From assembly GCF_004023665.1 (NCBI RefSeq), contig NZ_SAUF01000002.1, forward strand, positions 744,001 to 808,000: DNA of 64,000 bases, given 5' to 3'. This DNA comes from Afifella aestuarii (GTDB lineage Bacteria; Pseudomonadota; Alphaproteobacteria; Rhizobiales; Afifellaceae). The translations under genes and the position numbers were made by a program. Below the pieces are notes generated by a model. It ran no database searches, was not told the origin of the DNA, and saw nothing but the letters and a program-made list of their open reading frames with translations. Of the stretch, positions 46,656-55,533 are shown piece by piece (position 1 is the first letter of the stretch; each line of letters starts with the position of its first letter).

Positions 46656-47429
46656 TCATTCGCTGCGAAAGCGGATATGGGGGCGACCGGTGTCGTCGGC
46701 GGGGCTCACCTCCGCCTTGATGCGGAAGACGTCGCGCAACAGGGGTTCGGTCAGGACGTTCGACGGCAGGTCGCAGGCGACGAGCGCGCCGCCCGCAATG
46801 ACGGCGATGCGGTCGCAGAACATGGACGCGAGATTGAGATCGTGCAGCGCCACGACGCTGGTGAGGTCGAGATCGCGCACCATGCGCAGGATCTCGATCT
46901 GGTGGTGGATGTCGAGATGGTTGGTCGGCTCGTCGAGGAACATGATCGTCGGCGATTGCGCCAGCGCGCGGGCGATGTGGACGCGCTGGCGCTCGCCGCC
47001 CGACAGCGTCTGCCAGGGCTGGGCGCGACGCTCGACCATGTCGACGCGCGCGATGGCGGCGGCGACGGCGGCCTCGTCGGCGGGCGACCAGCCGGAAAGG
47101 GCCGAGCGATGCGGCGTGCGCCCGAGCTTCACCACGTCGCGCACGCTGAGATTGGTGTCCGATGCGGCGCTCTGCTGAACGAAGGCGAGCTGGCGCGCGA
47201 GAGCGCGGCGCGACAGGTTTCCGATCTCGCGCCCCTCGATTTCGACTTGTCCCGAGCGCGGCCGCTTCAGCCCGGCGAGAAGCCGCAGGAGCGAGGATTT
47301 GCCCGAGCCGTTCGGACCGATGAGCCCGAGCGTCTCGTTCTTTTCGACGTGCAGGGAGACATCGCGCACGATGGTTTTTCGTCCGACGCCCCAGGTCAGA
47401 TTGTCGGCGCGGATCGTCATGCACGTCAT
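46656..47429 (-). CDS. Iron-siderophore/haem-type ABC transporter ATPase (FecE/HmuV-like)
   Basis: 257 aa from the ATG at 47429, overlapping the permease stop as ATGA (an ATG at 47420 is nearly equal). Walker A GPNGSGKSSLLR, Q-loop LAFVQQSAA, signature LSGGERQRVHIARAL, Walker B IMFLDEPTNHLD and H-loop ALHDLN are all intact. These are features of the FecCD-type importer ATPases that take up ferric siderophores, haem or cobalamin. It is the third gene of a three-gene operon (binding protein, permease, ATPase). Confidence 0.93.
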   Translation of the reverse strand: MTCMTIRADNLTWGVGRKTIVRDVSLHVEKNETLGLIGPNGSGKSSLLRLLAGLKRPRSGQVEIEGREIGNLSRRALARQLAFVQQSAASDTNLSVRDVVKLGRTPHRSALSGWSPADEAAVAAAIARVDMVERRAQPWQTLSGGERQRVHIARALAQSPTIMFLDEPTNHLDIHHQIEILRMVRDLDLTSVVALHDLNLASMFCDRIAVIAGGALVACDLPSNVLTEPLLRDVFRIKAEVSPADDTGRPHIRFRSE

Positions 47430-48523
47430 GTAGCGGGCCGCGCGCGATAGAGGATGATGGCGAAGAACGGCACGCCGACGAGCGCCGTCACGACGCCGAT
47501 CGGCACCGTCTGCTGTGTGGCGACGACGCGCGAGGCGATATCGGCGAGCACCATGAAGACGGCGCCGAGCGCGGCCGAGGCCGGCAGAAGGCGCAGATGC
47601 AGCGGGCCGACGATGTAGCGCGCCGCATGGGGAACGACGAGGCCGACGAAGCCGATCGCGCCGACCATGCTGACGATCGTCGCCGTGATCAGCGCCGTTA
47701 CCGCGAAGAGGACGAGACGGATGCGCGCCACGGGCACGCCGAGCGCCGCCGCATCCTCGTCGCCGAAGGTGAAGGCATCGAGCGAGCGGGCCATCCAAAG
47801 GCAGACGGCGAGGCCGAGCGCGATGACGAGGGTGAGAAGCTGAAAATCCGGCCAGCGCACGCCGCCGAAACTGCCGAGAAGCCAGAACATCACGTCGCGC
47901 GCCTGCTGGGCGTTGCCCGATGTCGTCACGATGTAGGAGGTGAGGGCGTTGAAGAGCTGCGCCGCCGCGACGCCGGCGAGGATCGTATGGTTCGGGCCGC
48001 TGGTGGCGCCGTTGGAGAGAAGCGCGACGAGGGCGAAGGCCGCAAAGGCGCCGGCAAAAGCGCCCATCGACAGGGAGAGGCTGCCGGCCCCGATACCGAG
48101 AACGATGACGCAGACGGCGCCGGTCGAGGCGCCCGCGGAGACGCCGAGCACGAAAGGTTCGGCAAGCGGGTTGCGCAGGAGCGCTTGCAGGATGGCGCCG
48201 CAGAGCGCGAGACCTGCCCCGGAGAAGGCCGCCACCAGCGCGCGGCTGAGCCGCAGATCCCAGACGACGGATTCCTGAATGGGCGGAATGTCTGCGCCGG
48301 TGAGCCCGAGACCATTGGTGATCGCCAGAACCACCGTCCCGAGCCCGATCCTGAAGTCGCCGATCGTCGTCGCCAGGGCGACGACGAAGGCGAGCGCCAC
48401 GAGCATGGCCGCGAGGAAGAGGGGGAGCCAGCCCGCCCCGTCTTCCGCGATCTCTGCCGGAGCCTCTTCCTCAGTCTCTGGCGCTGCTCGTGGCGATGTC
48501 TCTTGCAATGTCGCTGACGTCAT
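47426..48523 (-). CDS. FecCD-family ABC transporter permease
   Basis: 365 aa from the ATG at 48523, overlapping the binding-protein stop by one base (TGATG). About ten hydrophobic helices from residue 35 on. Conserved FecCD motifs: LRLSRALVAAFSGAGLALCG, ILQALLRNPLAEPFVLGVSA, then GASTGA, AALGVPVARIRL coupling helix, and GFVGLVVPHAARYIVG, the contact to the ATPase. An acidic Ala/Glu-rich cytoplasmic N-terminus (residues 1-30) is extra. It forms the membrane channel for an iron chelate or cobalamin. Confidence 0.93.
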   Translation of the reverse strand: MTSATLQETSPRAAPETEEEAPAEIAEDGAGWLPLFLAAMLVALAFVVALATTIGDFRIGLGTVVLAITNGLGLTGADIPPIQESVVWDLRLSRALVAAFSGAGLALCGAILQALLRNPLAEPFVLGVSAGASTGAVCVIVLGIGAGSLSLSMGAFAGAFAAFALVALLSNGATSGPNHTILAGVAAAQLFNALTSYIVTTSGNAQQARDVMFWLLGSFGGVRWPDFQLLTLVIALGLAVCLWMARSLDAFTFGDEDAAALGVPVARIRLVLFAVTALITATIVSMVGAIGFVGLVVPHAARYIVGPLHLRLLPASAALGAVFMVLADIASRVVATQQTVPIGVVTALVGVPFFAIILYRARPAT

Positions 48524-49542
48524 CACTTGAGGTCGAGCGTCCGCAATTGCTTGGCGACCTCTTCGGCGCCGTAGAGGGTCTGGATGCTCGGATTCATGGC
48601 CGCGCCCCTCATGACGACGATCCGGCCTTTTTTGACCGCCTCCATCTGGCTGACGGTCGGATCGGAGGTCAGATAGGCGATCTTCGCGTCGGCCGCGTCG
48701 AGCGCCCAGCGCTTGCGGTCCACCTGCGAGGCCACGATGACGGTCGGATCGGCGGCCATGATGCCTTCCCATCCAAGCGTCGGCCAGTCGGCTTCCGTCT
48801 CGATCGCATTCGAGCCGCCGAGGAGATCGGCGATATAACCCGAGGGGCCGTTGCCGCCGCCGAGATAGGCATCGTCCGCGGGCGAGGGGCTGGAGAACCA
48901 GAAGACGAAGGTCGGGTTTGCGGGACCGGAGAATTCGGCACGCAACGCCGCCTCGCGCGCCTTCAGATCGGCGATGAGGGCCTCGCCGCGATCGGCGACG
49001 TCGAAGATCCGCGCCAGATCGTCGATCTCCTGATAGAGGAGATCCATGGTCCACAGCGCGTCGCGGCTGCCATAGGCGTCGTTGGCGTCAAGCGTCGTCG
49101 AACAGGCGCTGGGCGCAAGATAGGTCGGGATGCCGAGGCGTTCGAAATCGTCGCGCCTGGCGACCTTGCTGTCCGGCCCCATCAGCGTCGTCAGCATCGC
49201 GGCGACGAAATCCGGCTGCTTCGACAGGACCGATTCAAGCGTCGGAAATTCGACGGTCAGGACATCGACCTCGTCCTTCGCGGCCCGCAGCTCCGGCAGC
49301 ACCTCGTTCGGCCAGAAGGCGGTGGCGGCCATGCGGTCCTTCAGCCCGAGGAGGAGCATGATTTCGGCGGTGTTCTGCCCGAGCGCGACGGCGCGCTCCG
49401 GCGCCTTGTCGAAGGTGATTTCCCGGCCGCAATTTTCGATCGTGAGGGGATAGCTCGTCGGCTCGGCGCGAACCGATGTGCTGAAGGCGGCCATGAGAAC
49501 GGCGAGCGAGAGCAGAATCCTGTTCGGCATGTTCGGGTCCAT
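48523..49542 (-). CDS. Iron-siderophore-type ABC transporter substrate-binding protein
   Basis: 339 aa with a Sec signal peptide (about residues 5-26, ILLSLAVLMAAFSTSVRA). The mature protein opens with YPLTIENCGREITFDKAPER, typical of the FecB/FhuD/BtuF cluster; a long helix connects two lobes. The YLAPSACSTT and GPSGYIADLLGGSNA segments agree with this class. It binds a ferric siderophore, haem or cobalamin in the periplasm; the ligand cannot be read from sequence. First gene of the importer operon. An ATG at 49530 is an alternative start. No Fur box was identified by eye. Confidence 0.9.
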   Translation of the reverse strand: MDPNMPNRILLSLAVLMAAFSTSVRAEPTSYPLTIENCGREITFDKAPERAVALGQNTAEIMLLLGLKDRMAATAFWPNEVLPELRAAKDEVDVLTVEFPTLESVLSKQPDFVAAMLTTLMGPDSKVARRDDFERLGIPTYLAPSACSTTLDANDAYGSRDALWTMDLLYQEIDDLARIFDVADRGEALIADLKAREAALRAEFSGPANPTFVFWFSSPSPADDAYLGGGNGPSGYIADLLGGSNAIETEADWPTLGWEGIMAADPTVIVASQVDRKRWALDAADAKIAYLTSDPTVSQMEAVKKGRIVVMRGAAMNPSIQTLYGAEEVAKQLRTLDLK

Positions 49543-50198
49543 TGTGCACCGGGGAACGTGGCGCCTGCCTATTCGGACATATTGGAGAAAACAAGACTCT
49601 CGCGCTCATGATTTTGTGTGTTGCGCTCGGGTGGGTGTTTGCCGGGCCTGTGTCGGCTGCCAGTGCCATGGCCTCTGTATAAGGCTTGCCGAGGGTGTGG
49701 TTTGAGGGCCGTCGGGTGAGAGGGCGTAGAGTGCGGTGGATGCCGTGGCGGCTTTCTGTTGCTATTCGAATAGACTGCCGCAATGGGCCGAAAGGAGACT
49801 GCGCCTTCAAATCCGGCAGGACGGCGGCGGCGGGGAGGTCGTGGTCTTCGTCGGCCTGGCCGGAGCGGTTGATCCACACGGTGCGGAAGCCATAGGCGGT
49901 GGCGCCGGCGATGTCTGACGAAGCCAGCCGGGCTGTCTCGGCCGCCGGTGGCAGGGCCTCTGCGCGAGGCTTTCCGAGGGTGGGTTTGAAGGCTCTCAGC
50001 CGTCACCCTTTGACTATCTGGAAGCTTTGCTTCGCCGTGCGCATGGCGTTACCCGCTTGCTGGAAGACGTCTCGACGGCCAGCCACCACACTCAGCAAAA
50101 GCAGTGCGACATACGTCGAGTTTTTCGACATCTGCGCTTCCGCCGATATCTGCCTGGGTGAATTTCAATCGGCCCCTGCGCCGGATATAAACGATGCG
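49543..50198. other. Repeat-derived intergenic region
   Basis: 656 bases containing a partial haloacid dehalogenase copy (49802-49916) and two copies of a further short element: about 49640-49710 and 49917-49996, both on the minus strand encoding a TLGKP-x-x-EA-type stretch. No intact gene. The long plus-strand frame beginning at 49899 runs through this repeat and is not used for the downstream gene. Confidence 0.6.
49802..49916 (-). pseudogene. Haloacid dehalogenase 3'-end fragment, copy 1
   Basis: About 115 bases nearly identical to 57482-57596 of the intact dehalogenase gene. On the minus strand it encodes DIAGATAYGFRTVWINRSGQ then ADEDHDLPAAAVLPDLK. The rest of the gene is missing; homology breaks at exactly the codon DIAG, the same point as in copy 2 at 53719-53854. 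Confidence 0.85.
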
Positions 50199-50687
50199 AT
50201 GACCAGCCAAGATTCCGATAAGCGCTGTGTCCCTTCGTGGAAAACAGTCCTCGAAAAAGCGCTTTGGACGGGGCTCATCGGACCGCCCATGGTGCCGATT
50301 GTCTTCTCGCTCTATACCGCCCTCGTCGCCATCCTGAGGCACGGCTTTTCAGGCGCCGCATCCTCTGTGGAGCCGAGGTCCGTGTTGATGTGGCTCCTTG
50401 TGGTGCCGGGTGGTTCCTATCTCATTGGACTGCTGCCAGCGATGTTGACCGGGGCGATATTGGGACGTTTTCTGCCACGGATCGTTGGCCTGTGGCACCG
50501 TGTTGCCTTCGCGCTTCTGATCGGGGCTATAACGCCCATCCCGGTCGGGTTGACGTGGAACAACCCTCCGCCGATGCAATCTCCGACCTTCGCGTTTATG
50601 GCAATCGGTGCGGTCACGGCAGTCTTAACCCTGCCAATCCTGCATCGTAGACGCCAGTGCGACGGGACCGGGAGGGCGCATTTTTGA
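50199..50687 (+). CDS. Small membrane protein, unknown
   Basis: 162 aa from the ATG at 50199. Four hydrophobic segments, about residues 28-50 (IVFSLYTALVAILRH region), 63-90, 98-118 and 128-148. No family recognised. Longer in-frame starts upstream lie in the repeat region. It is plus-strand, isolated, and next to another membrane hypothetical on the other strand. Confidence 0.6.
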   Translation: MTSQDSDKRCVPSWKTVLEKALWTGLIGPPMVPIVFSLYTALVAILRHGFSGAASSVEPRSVLMWLLVVPGGSYLIGLLPAMLTGAILGRFLPRIVGLWHRVAFALLIGAITPIPVGLTWNNPPPMQSPTFAFMAIGAVTAVLTLPILHRRRQCDGTGRAHF

Positions 50688-50778
50688 CAGTGTTCGCTGC
50701 GGTGTTCAGAAAAGGCGCGGCGGATGACCGCCTCACCGAATGACGGCCCTACCGAATAACTGCCGTTAATCGACGTTC

Positions 50779-51558
50779 TTACGAATGACGGCTTTCATCC
50801 CACGTCGCCGTTCCGCCGAGAGATAGGGCCGGCCGGGCAAGGGCGAGGCACAGCAGGGCCGATGCCGCCGCGAAGCCTGCATAAAGGAATGGAACGAAGG
50901 AATGCTCGCCGCTTTGGGGCGAGCCGACATAGGTTGCGTCAAGGAAGGTGATGAGCATCGCCGGCCCGATTGCCGCCATGGCACGCAGCCAGACGCTTCC
51001 GGTCCTGCCGGCCACGACGGCGACCACAGCGCCGCTGCACAGCATCGATATGAAGGCGAAGCGATAGGCCAGGGCGATGGCGATCGCGATCGTCGCGGTG
51101 ATGTCGAACGCCGAATTCGGCAGGGGAAGCATCAGCGCGACAAAAAGCATGGCGGCGATCGGCGGGCCGAGCAATGCGAAAACCAGGACGACGCGCATCG
51201 GGCCGCCGGGCTCGCGGAACCGGCGGATGAATTCTCGGTGTGTGCCCTTGATCGCGGTGCGCAGGGCGAAGCCGCAGACGGCCGTCAGGAGCACCATCGT
51301 CGCGAGTGTCGCAAGGATCTCGTTTGCCATGTCGGCGAAGCCGCAGGACCCATCGAACAAGGCGCCAAGATCGCTGCAGCGGACGCTTGGCGACCATAAG
51401 GCCGGGGCGACGATGCCCCATCCGAGAGCACCCCAAAGAAGACACAGGATGCACTGGCTCAAAAGCGCCCACCAGAAGGCGCGTTTCGGCAAGTCGTAGA
51501 GCGGGACGAGAAGCGAAAGCAACAACAGGGCGGCAAGCAGGACGGGCGTGGAGGTCAT
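50779..51558 (-). CDS. Membrane protein with seven or so helices, unknown
   Basis: 259 aa. Starts MTSTPVLLAALLLLSLLVPL; further hydrophobic stretches at about residues 28-50, 82-102, 122-145, 152-172, 175-195 and 225-245. A Cys-containing loop (SVRCSDLGALFDGSCGF) lies between helices 2 and 3. The ATG follows GAGGGTAAGCC. No family recognised. It is followed upstream by the secreted 398-aa protein on the same strand (53-base gap). Confidence 0.65.
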   Translation of the reverse strand: MTSTPVLLAALLLLSLLVPLYDLPKRAFWWALLSQCILCLLWGALGWGIVAPALWSPSVRCSDLGALFDGSCGFADMANEILATLATMVLLTAVCGFALRTAIKGTHREFIRRFREPGGPMRVVLVFALLGPPIAAMLFVALMLPLPNSAFDITATIAIAIALAYRFAFISMLCSGAVVAVVAGRTGSVWLRAMAAIGPAMLITFLDATYVGSPQSGEHSFVPFLYAGFAAASALLCLALARPALSLGGTATWDESRHS

Positions 51559-51610
51559 CGGCTTGGCTTACCCTCTGCCGGACGGCGCGTATGAGTGCCG
51601 GCCTGGTTCC

Positions 51611-52807
51611 TCACTGCTCCGCGAGTACCGCGCTTTGCACGAGATCGTAAGCGCTTTGGCCGGGTAGGCGCGTGACGATCATGCTTAAAGGGCGGCCTTC
51701 TTCCTCGGCGATATTCGAATAGTAGCTCACGACGAACAAGCGTCCGTTGTTCCAGAACGTCTTGCCTTTGAGTGTTCCGGCACCCTCGCCTTTGGAATTG
51801 GTGACGGCGAAGCGAAAGGCTTCGCCCTTCAAGGTGCCATCGCTAGAGAGGTTGATCGGCTCACGCGATTGCAGTTTCGGCCTTGGCAAACCCTCGGATT
51901 GCCCCATCAGTTGACGCTGCGCCATCTCCACCCCCGCATCCAGCGGAATCGGCCCCTTAGGCGTATCGAAAACGGCAAGCCACACCAAAGCGCGGACGCC
52001 TCCGTCCCTTTGGTCAAGAAGATAGAGTTCTCTCGCGGCACCAGGCTTTTCGAAGTCGTTGAAGACCACCTTCAGCGGGCTCGGGACGGGCAGTTTTGTC
52101 GGCGCATCTCCGATCAGCACGTCGATCCATGTGGCTGCGTCGCCGTAACCGTCCGGTCGGCCGTCGTCGAAGTCGAGATTGGAAACGATCGGCAGGGCGA
52201 CATCGAGCGCGGCATCGACACGCGCATTGAGATCAGCGGGCTCGCTCGCCGGTGCCAGAGGAAACTCGAAGGAATGGATGATCATGTCGTGCCCGCGCGT
52301 GCGGCAGTCCGCGAAGAAGCCCTGTTGGGGTCTGTCCTTTTCGTCGAATGTGGCGGACAGCAGCTGCGCGTGCGTCTGGTCGCGATTGGTATCGGCGATC
52401 AGCGTCCTGTACTCTTTAGCGGATAGAAATGCCTTGCAGAGGCGGTTCGCAGCCCCCGTATCGCGAAGCTGAAACGCCGTGACCGTGCCATCGATCGCGC
52501 CGTAGGGGAAATCGAGAGCGTATTTCGCCACGACACTGACATGACCGAACCCTTCGGAATTCGGCCCGTCGAGGGGAGCGGTCCGAATGCTGGCGTCTTC
52601 GGGCAGATAGGTCTCATAGTTGAAGCTGGTAGCCCCAAGGTCGATATCCGCGCGCTTCCATCCCTGCGCCTCGGCCTCTTCGTCCGTCCAGCGGACCGGC
52701 GGAAAGGGCACTCCGGCTTCATCGATTTTCGGCTCGGCGACCGCTGCGCCTGTCAAGGCAAGGAAACATCCCAGTTCGAGAAGGCGTTTGCGCATGTTTC
52801 GGTGCAT
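51611..52807 (-). CDS. Secreted protein of unknown function
   Basis: 398 aa with a signal peptide (MRKRLLELGCFLALTGAAVA from residue 5). The mature part is soluble, mixed alpha/beta, with Cys in RLCKAF and FADCRT. No catalytic motif or family recognised. Strand and 53-base spacing suggest cotranscription with the membrane protein at 50779-51558. The YcxB-like gene lies 57 bases upstream on the same strand. Confidence 0.75.
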   Translation of the reverse strand: MHRNMRKRLLELGCFLALTGAAVAEPKIDEAGVPFPPVRWTDEEAEAQGWKRADIDLGATSFNYETYLPEDASIRTAPLDGPNSEGFGHVSVVAKYALDFPYGAIDGTVTAFQLRDTGAANRLCKAFLSAKEYRTLIADTNRDQTHAQLLSATFDEKDRPQQGFFADCRTRGHDMIIHSFEFPLAPASEPADLNARVDAALDVALPIVSNLDFDDGRPDGYGDAATWIDVLIGDAPTKLPVPSPLKVVFNDFEKPGAARELYLLDQRDGGVRALVWLAVFDTPKGPIPLDAGVEMAQRQLMGQSEGLPRPKLQSREPINLSSDGTLKGEAFRFAVTNSKGEGAGTLKGKTFWNNGRLFVVSYYSNIAEEEGRPLSMIVTRLPGQSAYDLVQSAVLAEQ

Positions 52808-52864
52808 GAACTTGATCCGTCACCAGCTCTGAACCGAGCTCCGGCACAAGAAGCTATCGCTGGC

Positions 52865-53395
52865 TTACGATCGATCAACGCTTCGCTTCACAATGCGTCT
52901 GAGGTCCGCAATCTGCTCGGGCGTCAACGCCCGCTTTGGAAGGACTTGGTAGTTGAAGCGCGAGGTTGCGAAAATAAAGACGTTCTTGTCCTCCCTGAGG
53001 AACACGTAATCCCGCCAAGCGTACCGACTGTGCGCGTTCTCCTGCGTGACCGTATAGAACTCATCGTCCCAGGACGCGGTGCCCGGTTCGGCGAGCAGCT
53101 TTTCCTGTTCCAGTCGCTTTCGGATGATGCGCGGTCCGAGCATCAGCGGAATACCGAAGAGCACCGCTCCCATGACGAAGCTGGCGAGCGACGCGGAAGC
53201 GGCAGCGGCGATGACTCCATCGAGCCAAGTGCGCCAATCGGCATAGGTGAGCAGCATGAGCACGATGACGGTTCCAACCCAGATCGCCGCAAGTTTTGCG
53301 ATCGTCTTCGACTGGCGATAGTTCCCGAATGCGTGCAGGCGCATAGCCTGCGTGAGATCGCCTTCCGTAATGGTGAATGTGGTTTGTTGCTTCAT
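52865..53395 (-). CDS. YcxB-like membrane protein
   Basis: 176 aa. An N-terminal cytoplasmic segment (TFTITEGDLTQAMRLHAFGN), two hydrophobic helices (about 33-52 and 60-88), then a C-terminal beta domain with YAWRDYVFLREDKNVFIFAT and YQVLPKRALTPEQIADLR. This layout, with an Ile-x-Pro/Leu-Pro-Lys-Arg-Ala motif after a DNVFIF-type strand, is that of YcxB-type proteins, whose function is unknown. Possibly first gene of a unit with the two downstream genes. Confidence 0.75.
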   Translation of the reverse strand: MKQQTTFTITEGDLTQAMRLHAFGNYRQSKTIAKLAAIWVGTVIVLMLLTYADWRTWLDGVIAAAASASLASFVMGAVLFGIPLMLGPRIIRKRLEQEKLLAEPGTASWDDEFYTVTQENAHSRYAWRDYVFLREDKNVFIFATSRFNYQVLPKRALTPEQIADLRRIVKRSVDRS

Positions 53396-53560
53396 GGCGT
53401 CCTGTTCGCTCTACCCCAAATACCCCTTCATGGATGAGGATATAGGAATACAGACATGCTGGGCTGCGCCGATATCCGTTGGAGCTTCGTAGTTGTGGAG
53501 AAGCCGTGATTGAAAGGGCGGCTATTCTACTTCAACGCCGGAAAGCTGCCTGGCTGGGTT

Positions 53561-53700
53561 CCACCCTTCCACGATGTCGCCATGCGACGGGGAGCGTCCG
53601 CTTCGAAGGAGCCGCCTGGACCGTTTGAACGTTCGCCGTGGGCGCATCGCCGCCGGGATGTGACGACCTTGCCGCCTCAATGCTTCTGGAAAAGCGAAAG
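53561..53700 (+). repeat. Repeat R, copy 1 (~135 bases)
   Basis: Starts CCACCCTTCCACGATGTCGC and ends near CTCAATGCTTCTGGAAAAG. It matches 55358-55492 with only a handful of substitutions. Each copy is followed directly by sequence from the dehalogenase locus. Confidence 0.85.
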
Positions 53701-53718
53701 GGCGCGGGTTGTCATCTC

Positions 53719-53854
53719 GCGCGCCTCACACCCGTAGCAACGCCTTCAAATCCGGCAGGACGGCGGCGGCGGGGAGGTCGTGGTATTCGTCGGCCTGGCC
53801 GGAGCGGTTGATCCACACGGTGCGGAAGCCATAGGCGGTGGCGCCGGCGATGTC
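53719..53854 (-). pseudogene. Haloacid dehalogenase 3'-end fragment, copy 2
   Basis: About 136 bases matching 57461-57596, including the sequence beyond the intact gene's stop codon (GCGCGCCTCACACCC). The minus strand encodes DIAGATAYGFRTVWINRSGQ then ADEYHDLPAAAVLPDL and LKALLRV, and stops as in the intact gene. Upstream of DIAG homology to the intact gene ends, and the sequence instead resembles the 49917-49996 repeat. Confidence 0.88.
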
Positions 53855-54433
53855 TGGCGAAGCCCGCTGGCCTGTCTCGACCGCCGGTGGCAGGGCCTCT
53901 GCACGAGGCTTTCCGAGGGTGGGGTTGAAGGGTGTCGGCTCAGAGGCCGGAATTGCCTCGATGTCCTGCCGTAAAGCTGCCATTCTGAATTCCCTGCATG
54001 CCTTCGGTGAGCGGGAGGCGAACGGTTTCCTCATGCCAAGCGAAGCCGCTTCTGGTGACGAGTTGGGTCTGCTGGCCACGGAGGACGATGTGCAGGCGGA
54101 TCGCGTCACGGCGATCCTCTTTCGGGTCGCCCCGGGCGAACAGCCGCGCTCCTATGGCCTCGATGTCTCTCGTCACTTTTGCCATCCAGGGTTTTTCCCC
54201 TGTCTATGCCTGGACGTGGAGCCCCGCCGTCGGCCTGTCGATCATCACGGCATTCATTGTGGCTAACATCGTACGTGGCCGAACAAAGCCTATGCCGCGA
54301 GTATCCTGAGACCTGTTACGTGACAGGTGTTAGTCTAGTCGCAAAATGTGTCGCAGGTTTCGAGGGTTTTCGCGAAGGGCGAGCCGCGTTGGTAAGCGTC
54401 CTTGGGTGATAGCCTATTTTCTGGGGGTGAGTG

Positions 54434-54868
54434 ATGATCCGTTTCTTCCGTATATTTTGGGCTGTGTTTTGGCGGTCGATTTTCGTTCTGACAATAAACG
54501 CCGGAATAAGCTATGGAATTGCGAGGATGGCCCGCTCTCTTTTTGTTCAGACTGAGTTTTTTATAAAAACACGAGCTTCAATCGGCTTGCTTCCTGCAGC
54601 AATTATCTTCACGGCCTTGGCCGTGGGAGTCGGAAGCGGTCAAAGCATAATTCTTGAGCGGCGCTCGCCTATGTCACTTGCGCAATGGCAACAAACCTAT
54701 TTCGCCATGGCGGCGTGCGCTTTGATAGTAATGATAAGTATTTTTGTTGTAGCATTAACAGCGAGTGCGGACTTTTGGTTTGCTTTCCGTGTGCTGTTCT
54801 CGCTCCCGATGTTCCTGCTCTTCTGGATTGGAGTTTCGATTTGGCAGACCAACTCGCGGAAGACCTGA
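54434..54868 (+). CDS. Small membrane protein in AT-richer DNA, unknown
   Basis: 144 aa from the ATG at 54434 (a GTG one codon earlier is equivalent), with TGGGGGTGAGTG as ribosome binding site. Hydrophobic helices about residues 5-25, 50-68, 90-112 and 118-138. The coding DNA uses many more A/T-ending codons than its neighbours, which suggests recent acquisition. No family recognised. Confidence 0.6.
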   Translation: MIRFFRIFWAVFWRSIFVLTINAGISYGIARMARSLFVQTEFFIKTRASIGLLPAAIIFTALAVGVGSGQSIILERRSPMSLAQWQQTYFAMAACALIVMISIFVVALTASADFWFAFRVLFSLPMFLLFWIGVSIWQTNSRKT

Positions 54869-55357
54869 CGACATGGAGTGGACCCCGTTTCGCCGGACAG
54901 TCGGCGGTTGGGTGTAGGCACTGAGGCGCATGGAGTCCCGAGGCGATCGCATGGGGCCTGTGGACGGGACGCATGCCGGGTCTGTCGCTCTACCTGCTCG
55001 GCGTCGGGTCGGTCGCGGGACTGGCCAATATCTGCTTCCTTCCCGGCACGAACTACGCGTCTCAGCTACTGAGAGGTGTATTCACTGACAACCTGCTCGC
55101 CCTCCAACCCGTGTTCGGAGCCATCGTCCGTTCCGCGGTGTCTGGCGAAATTCCCACAGCTTCCGCCCTCATGGGATGCCTACCCAACCTTACTGCCGTC
55201 CTTGCCATCGCGAATCCGAGACTCCGGTTGCGCCGCCACAACGCTCGCACCGACGAGGAAAGCGAGACTCTACTTGCGACGCCGAACCGGCCGAATACCA
55301 AGCCCTGAAGGGCAGCTTCGACTCTACCGACATGCTTTAAAACGGACAGTCAGCAAT
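54869..55357. other. Region with possible insertion-sequence remnant and decayed frame
   Basis: Near 54880-54905, TGGACCCCGTTTCGCCGGAC resembles the terminal inverted repeat of IS3-family elements, but no transposase follows. The plus-strand frame 54973-55308 (111 codons, opening MPGLSLYLLGVGSVAGLANI) could be a remnant of a membrane protein; it has no ribosome binding site and no family match. Confidence 0.35.
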
Positions 55358-55492
55358 CCACCCTTCCACGATGTCGCCATGCGACGGGGAGCGTCCGCTT
55401 CGAGGGAGCCGCCTGGACCGTTTGAACGTTAGCCGTGGGGGCATCGCCGTCGGGACGTAACGACCTTGCCGCCTCAATGCTTCTGGAAAAGA
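55358..55492 (+). repeat. Repeat R, copy 2 (~135 bases)
   Basis: Second copy of the element at 53561-53700, ending at CTTCTGGAAAAG. Immediately afterwards the sequence switches to a piece of the dehalogenase gene (55492-55533). Confidence 0.85.
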
Positions 55493-55533
55493 GGCGCGTT
55501 CATCCGTCTTGTAGAGGCGGATGTCGTCGACGG
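55492..55533 (-). pseudogene. Haloacid dehalogenase internal fragment, copy 3
   Basis: 42 bases identical to about 57667-57708 of the intact gene (encoding SVDDIRLYKTDERA on the minus strand). It contains the catalytic Lys region but nothing else of the gene. It abuts the stop codon of the 548-aa gene at 55534. Confidence 0.85.

Larger units (their letters stand above)
53396..54433. other. Repeat-rich region with remnants only
   Basis: About 1 kb. It holds repeat R (53561-53700), the dehalogenase fragment copy 2 (53719-53854), and a further repeat segment to about 53940. Beyond that, a 51-codon plus-strand frame at 54154-54309 with one hydrophobic segment (SPAVGLSIITAFIVANIV) and an 81-codon minus-strand frame at 53940-54185 overlap each other; neither has a family match or a good ribosome binding site, so no gene is called. 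Confidence 0.5.

Noticed and set aside
47430-47798. N-terminal extension of the iron transporter ATPase
   Set aside because: It overlaps the permease in another frame; the ATGA overlap at 47426-47429 gives the family-length protein.
49899-50198. N-terminal 100-codon extension of the membrane protein at 50199
   Set aside because: The extension translates a dehalogenase-derived repeat; the ATG at 50199 begins the hydrophobic protein.
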